A stretch of DNA of 23,940 nucleotides. It comes from JALYUA01 sp038329555. GTDB taxonomy: Bacteria > Acidobacteriota > Thermoanaerobaculia > UBA5066 > Gp7-AA6. Below are positions 23,218 to 23,940 of this stretch, piece by piece. Below the pieces are notes generated by a model. It was given only the letters and a program-made list of their open reading frames with translations. It was not told the origin of the DNA and searched no databases. Location: contig JBBQNC010000024.1 of the NCBI GenBank assembly GCA_038329555.1, forward strand, positions 1 through 23,940. The letters run 5' to 3'. The position numbers and the translations under genes were made by a program. Numbering within the stretch: position 1 is the first letter of the stretch; each line of letters opens with the position of its first letter.

Positions 23218-23940
23218 ATGAACGCATCGCCCGACTGGTGGACCGACTTCTTTTCCGGGCTCGTGGTGGATTTCTGGCGCGTCGCTCTCCCGCCGGAGGT
23301 GACCGCCGCCGAGACGAATTTTCTCTGGACCGCGCTCGCGCTCGCTCCCGGCTCGAGGGTCCTCGACGCGCCCTGTGGTCACGGCCGGCACGCGGTCGAG
23401 CTCGCGGCGCGCGGCTGCCGCGTCACCGGCGTCGACATCTCCCCGGGGCTGCTCGCGGCGGCGGAAGAGGCCGCCGCGGCGCGGGCGGTGACGGTGGCCT
23501 GGCATCGGATGGACATGCGCGAGCTTCCATGGCGGGCCGAGTTCGACGCGGCCTTCTGCGCGGGCGGGAGCTTCGGCTTCTTCGACCGAGCCGGCGACAG
23601 CCGCTTCCTCGCGGCCCTCGGACGGGCGCTCCGGCCCGGCGCTTCCTTCGTGCTCGACGCCTCGAAGGTGGCGGAGTCCCTGCTCCCGGCCTTTCGCGAG
23701 CGCTACGAGGCGGACACCGGCGGCGTTCACTTCGAGGCGGAAAACCGGTACGACTTCGAGCGCGGGAGGATCGAGAACCGCTACACGATCACACAGGGAG
23801 ATCGGACCGAGACGAAGCTCGCCTCGCACCGCATCGACACCGTCGTGCAGGTGCTCGAGATGCTGCGCTCGGCGGGCCTGGAGCCGGTCTCGCTGTTCGG
23901 CTCCACCGACGGATCTCCCTACCGGCTCGGCGCGCCGCAG
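23218..23940 (+). CDS. Class I SAM-dependent methyltransferase (3' end beyond window)
   Basis: An open frame of 241 codons to the window edge. Motif I VLDAPCGHGRHAVELAARG (about 48-66) binds S-adenosylmethionine, followed by VTGVDIS (motif II) and FDAAFCAGGSFGFF. Later YDFERGRIENRYTI and ASHRIDTVVQVLEMLRSAGLEP resemble small-molecule methyltransferases annotated only as class I. The ATG at 23218 has AGAGGA 7 nt upstream; an in-frame ATG at 23188 lacks a ribosome site. It is 184 bp downstream of the GNAT gene, a gap in which nothing else was recognised. The substrate is unknown. Confidence 0.88.
   Translation, partial: MNASPDWWTDFFSGLVVDFWRVALPPEVTAAETNFLWTALALAPGSRVLDAPCGHGRHAVELAARGCRVTGVDISPGLLAAAEEAAAARAVTVAWHRMDMRELPWRAEFDAAFCAGGSFGFFDRAGDSRFLAALGRALRPGASFVLDASKVAESLLPAFRERYEADTGGVHFEAENRYDFERGRIENRYTITQGDRTETKLASHRIDTVVQVLEMLRSAGLEPVSLFGSTDGSPYRLGAPQ

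Overview
High-GC bacterial chromosome segment, probably from a proteolytic, aerobic Gram-negative heterotroph. The gene mix (DUF885, M2 ACE-like, S9 and M48 peptidases, ABC1 kinase, lipoprotein signals, dense same-strand runs, heptamer repeats at gene ends) would suit Acidobacteriota (for example Thermoanaerobaculia) or a similar deep-branching soil or sediment lineage. This placement is inference, since no marker gene is present. No rRNA, tRNA, CRISPR array, transposase or prophage was seen.

Layout. (1) 1-6525, minus strand: RNB-type ribonuclease, DUF885 metallopeptidase, M2 peptidyl-dipeptidase and an M48 metallopeptidase cut by the window edge. (2) 6606-7292, plus: exported NTF2-like protein. 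(3) 12923-7349, minus: a likely operon of small lipoprotein, exported M55 D-aminopeptidase (frameshifted), S9 prolyl-oligopeptidase-family peptidase and KUP potassium transporter; the KUP gene has only a CTG start. (4) 13158-13571, plus: unknown 137-residue protein. (5) 16432-13657, minus: protealysin-like M4 peptidase, emfourin-type inhibitor of that peptidase, and a glutamate/dicarboxylate:cation symporter. (6) 16514-19339, plus: D-threonine aldolase/D-serine dehydratase-like PLP enzyme (frameshifted), a 307-bp non-coding stretch with repeats, and a PlsB/PlsC-type acyltransferase. (7) 21820-19435, minus: ABC1/UbiB kinase-like protein, holin-like membrane protein and CBU_0592-type membrane protein. 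(8) 21860-23940, plus: NAD(P)-binding SDR-like protein (frameshifted), GNAT acetyltransferase and a partial SAM methyltransferase.

How the genes fit together. Six peptidase families (M48, M2, DUF885, S9, M55, M4) sit in about 16.5 kb, most with signal peptides. With the acidic amino-acid symporter this suggests capture of extracellular or periplasmic peptides, trimming to di- and amino acids, and import. M55 and the D-threonine-aldolase-like enzyme add D-amino-acid chemistry.

Two things stand out beyond the genes. First, intergenic arrays of 7- or 8-bp units lie at gene ends (7284, 12964, 13561, 17612, 19325). Three have inverted arms around a core, two share nearly the same core, and several supply the stop codon of the neighbouring gene. 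Second, three otherwise well-conserved genes each carry a single-base frameshift (near 11664, 17067 and 22480), which looks more like assembly indels than decay.
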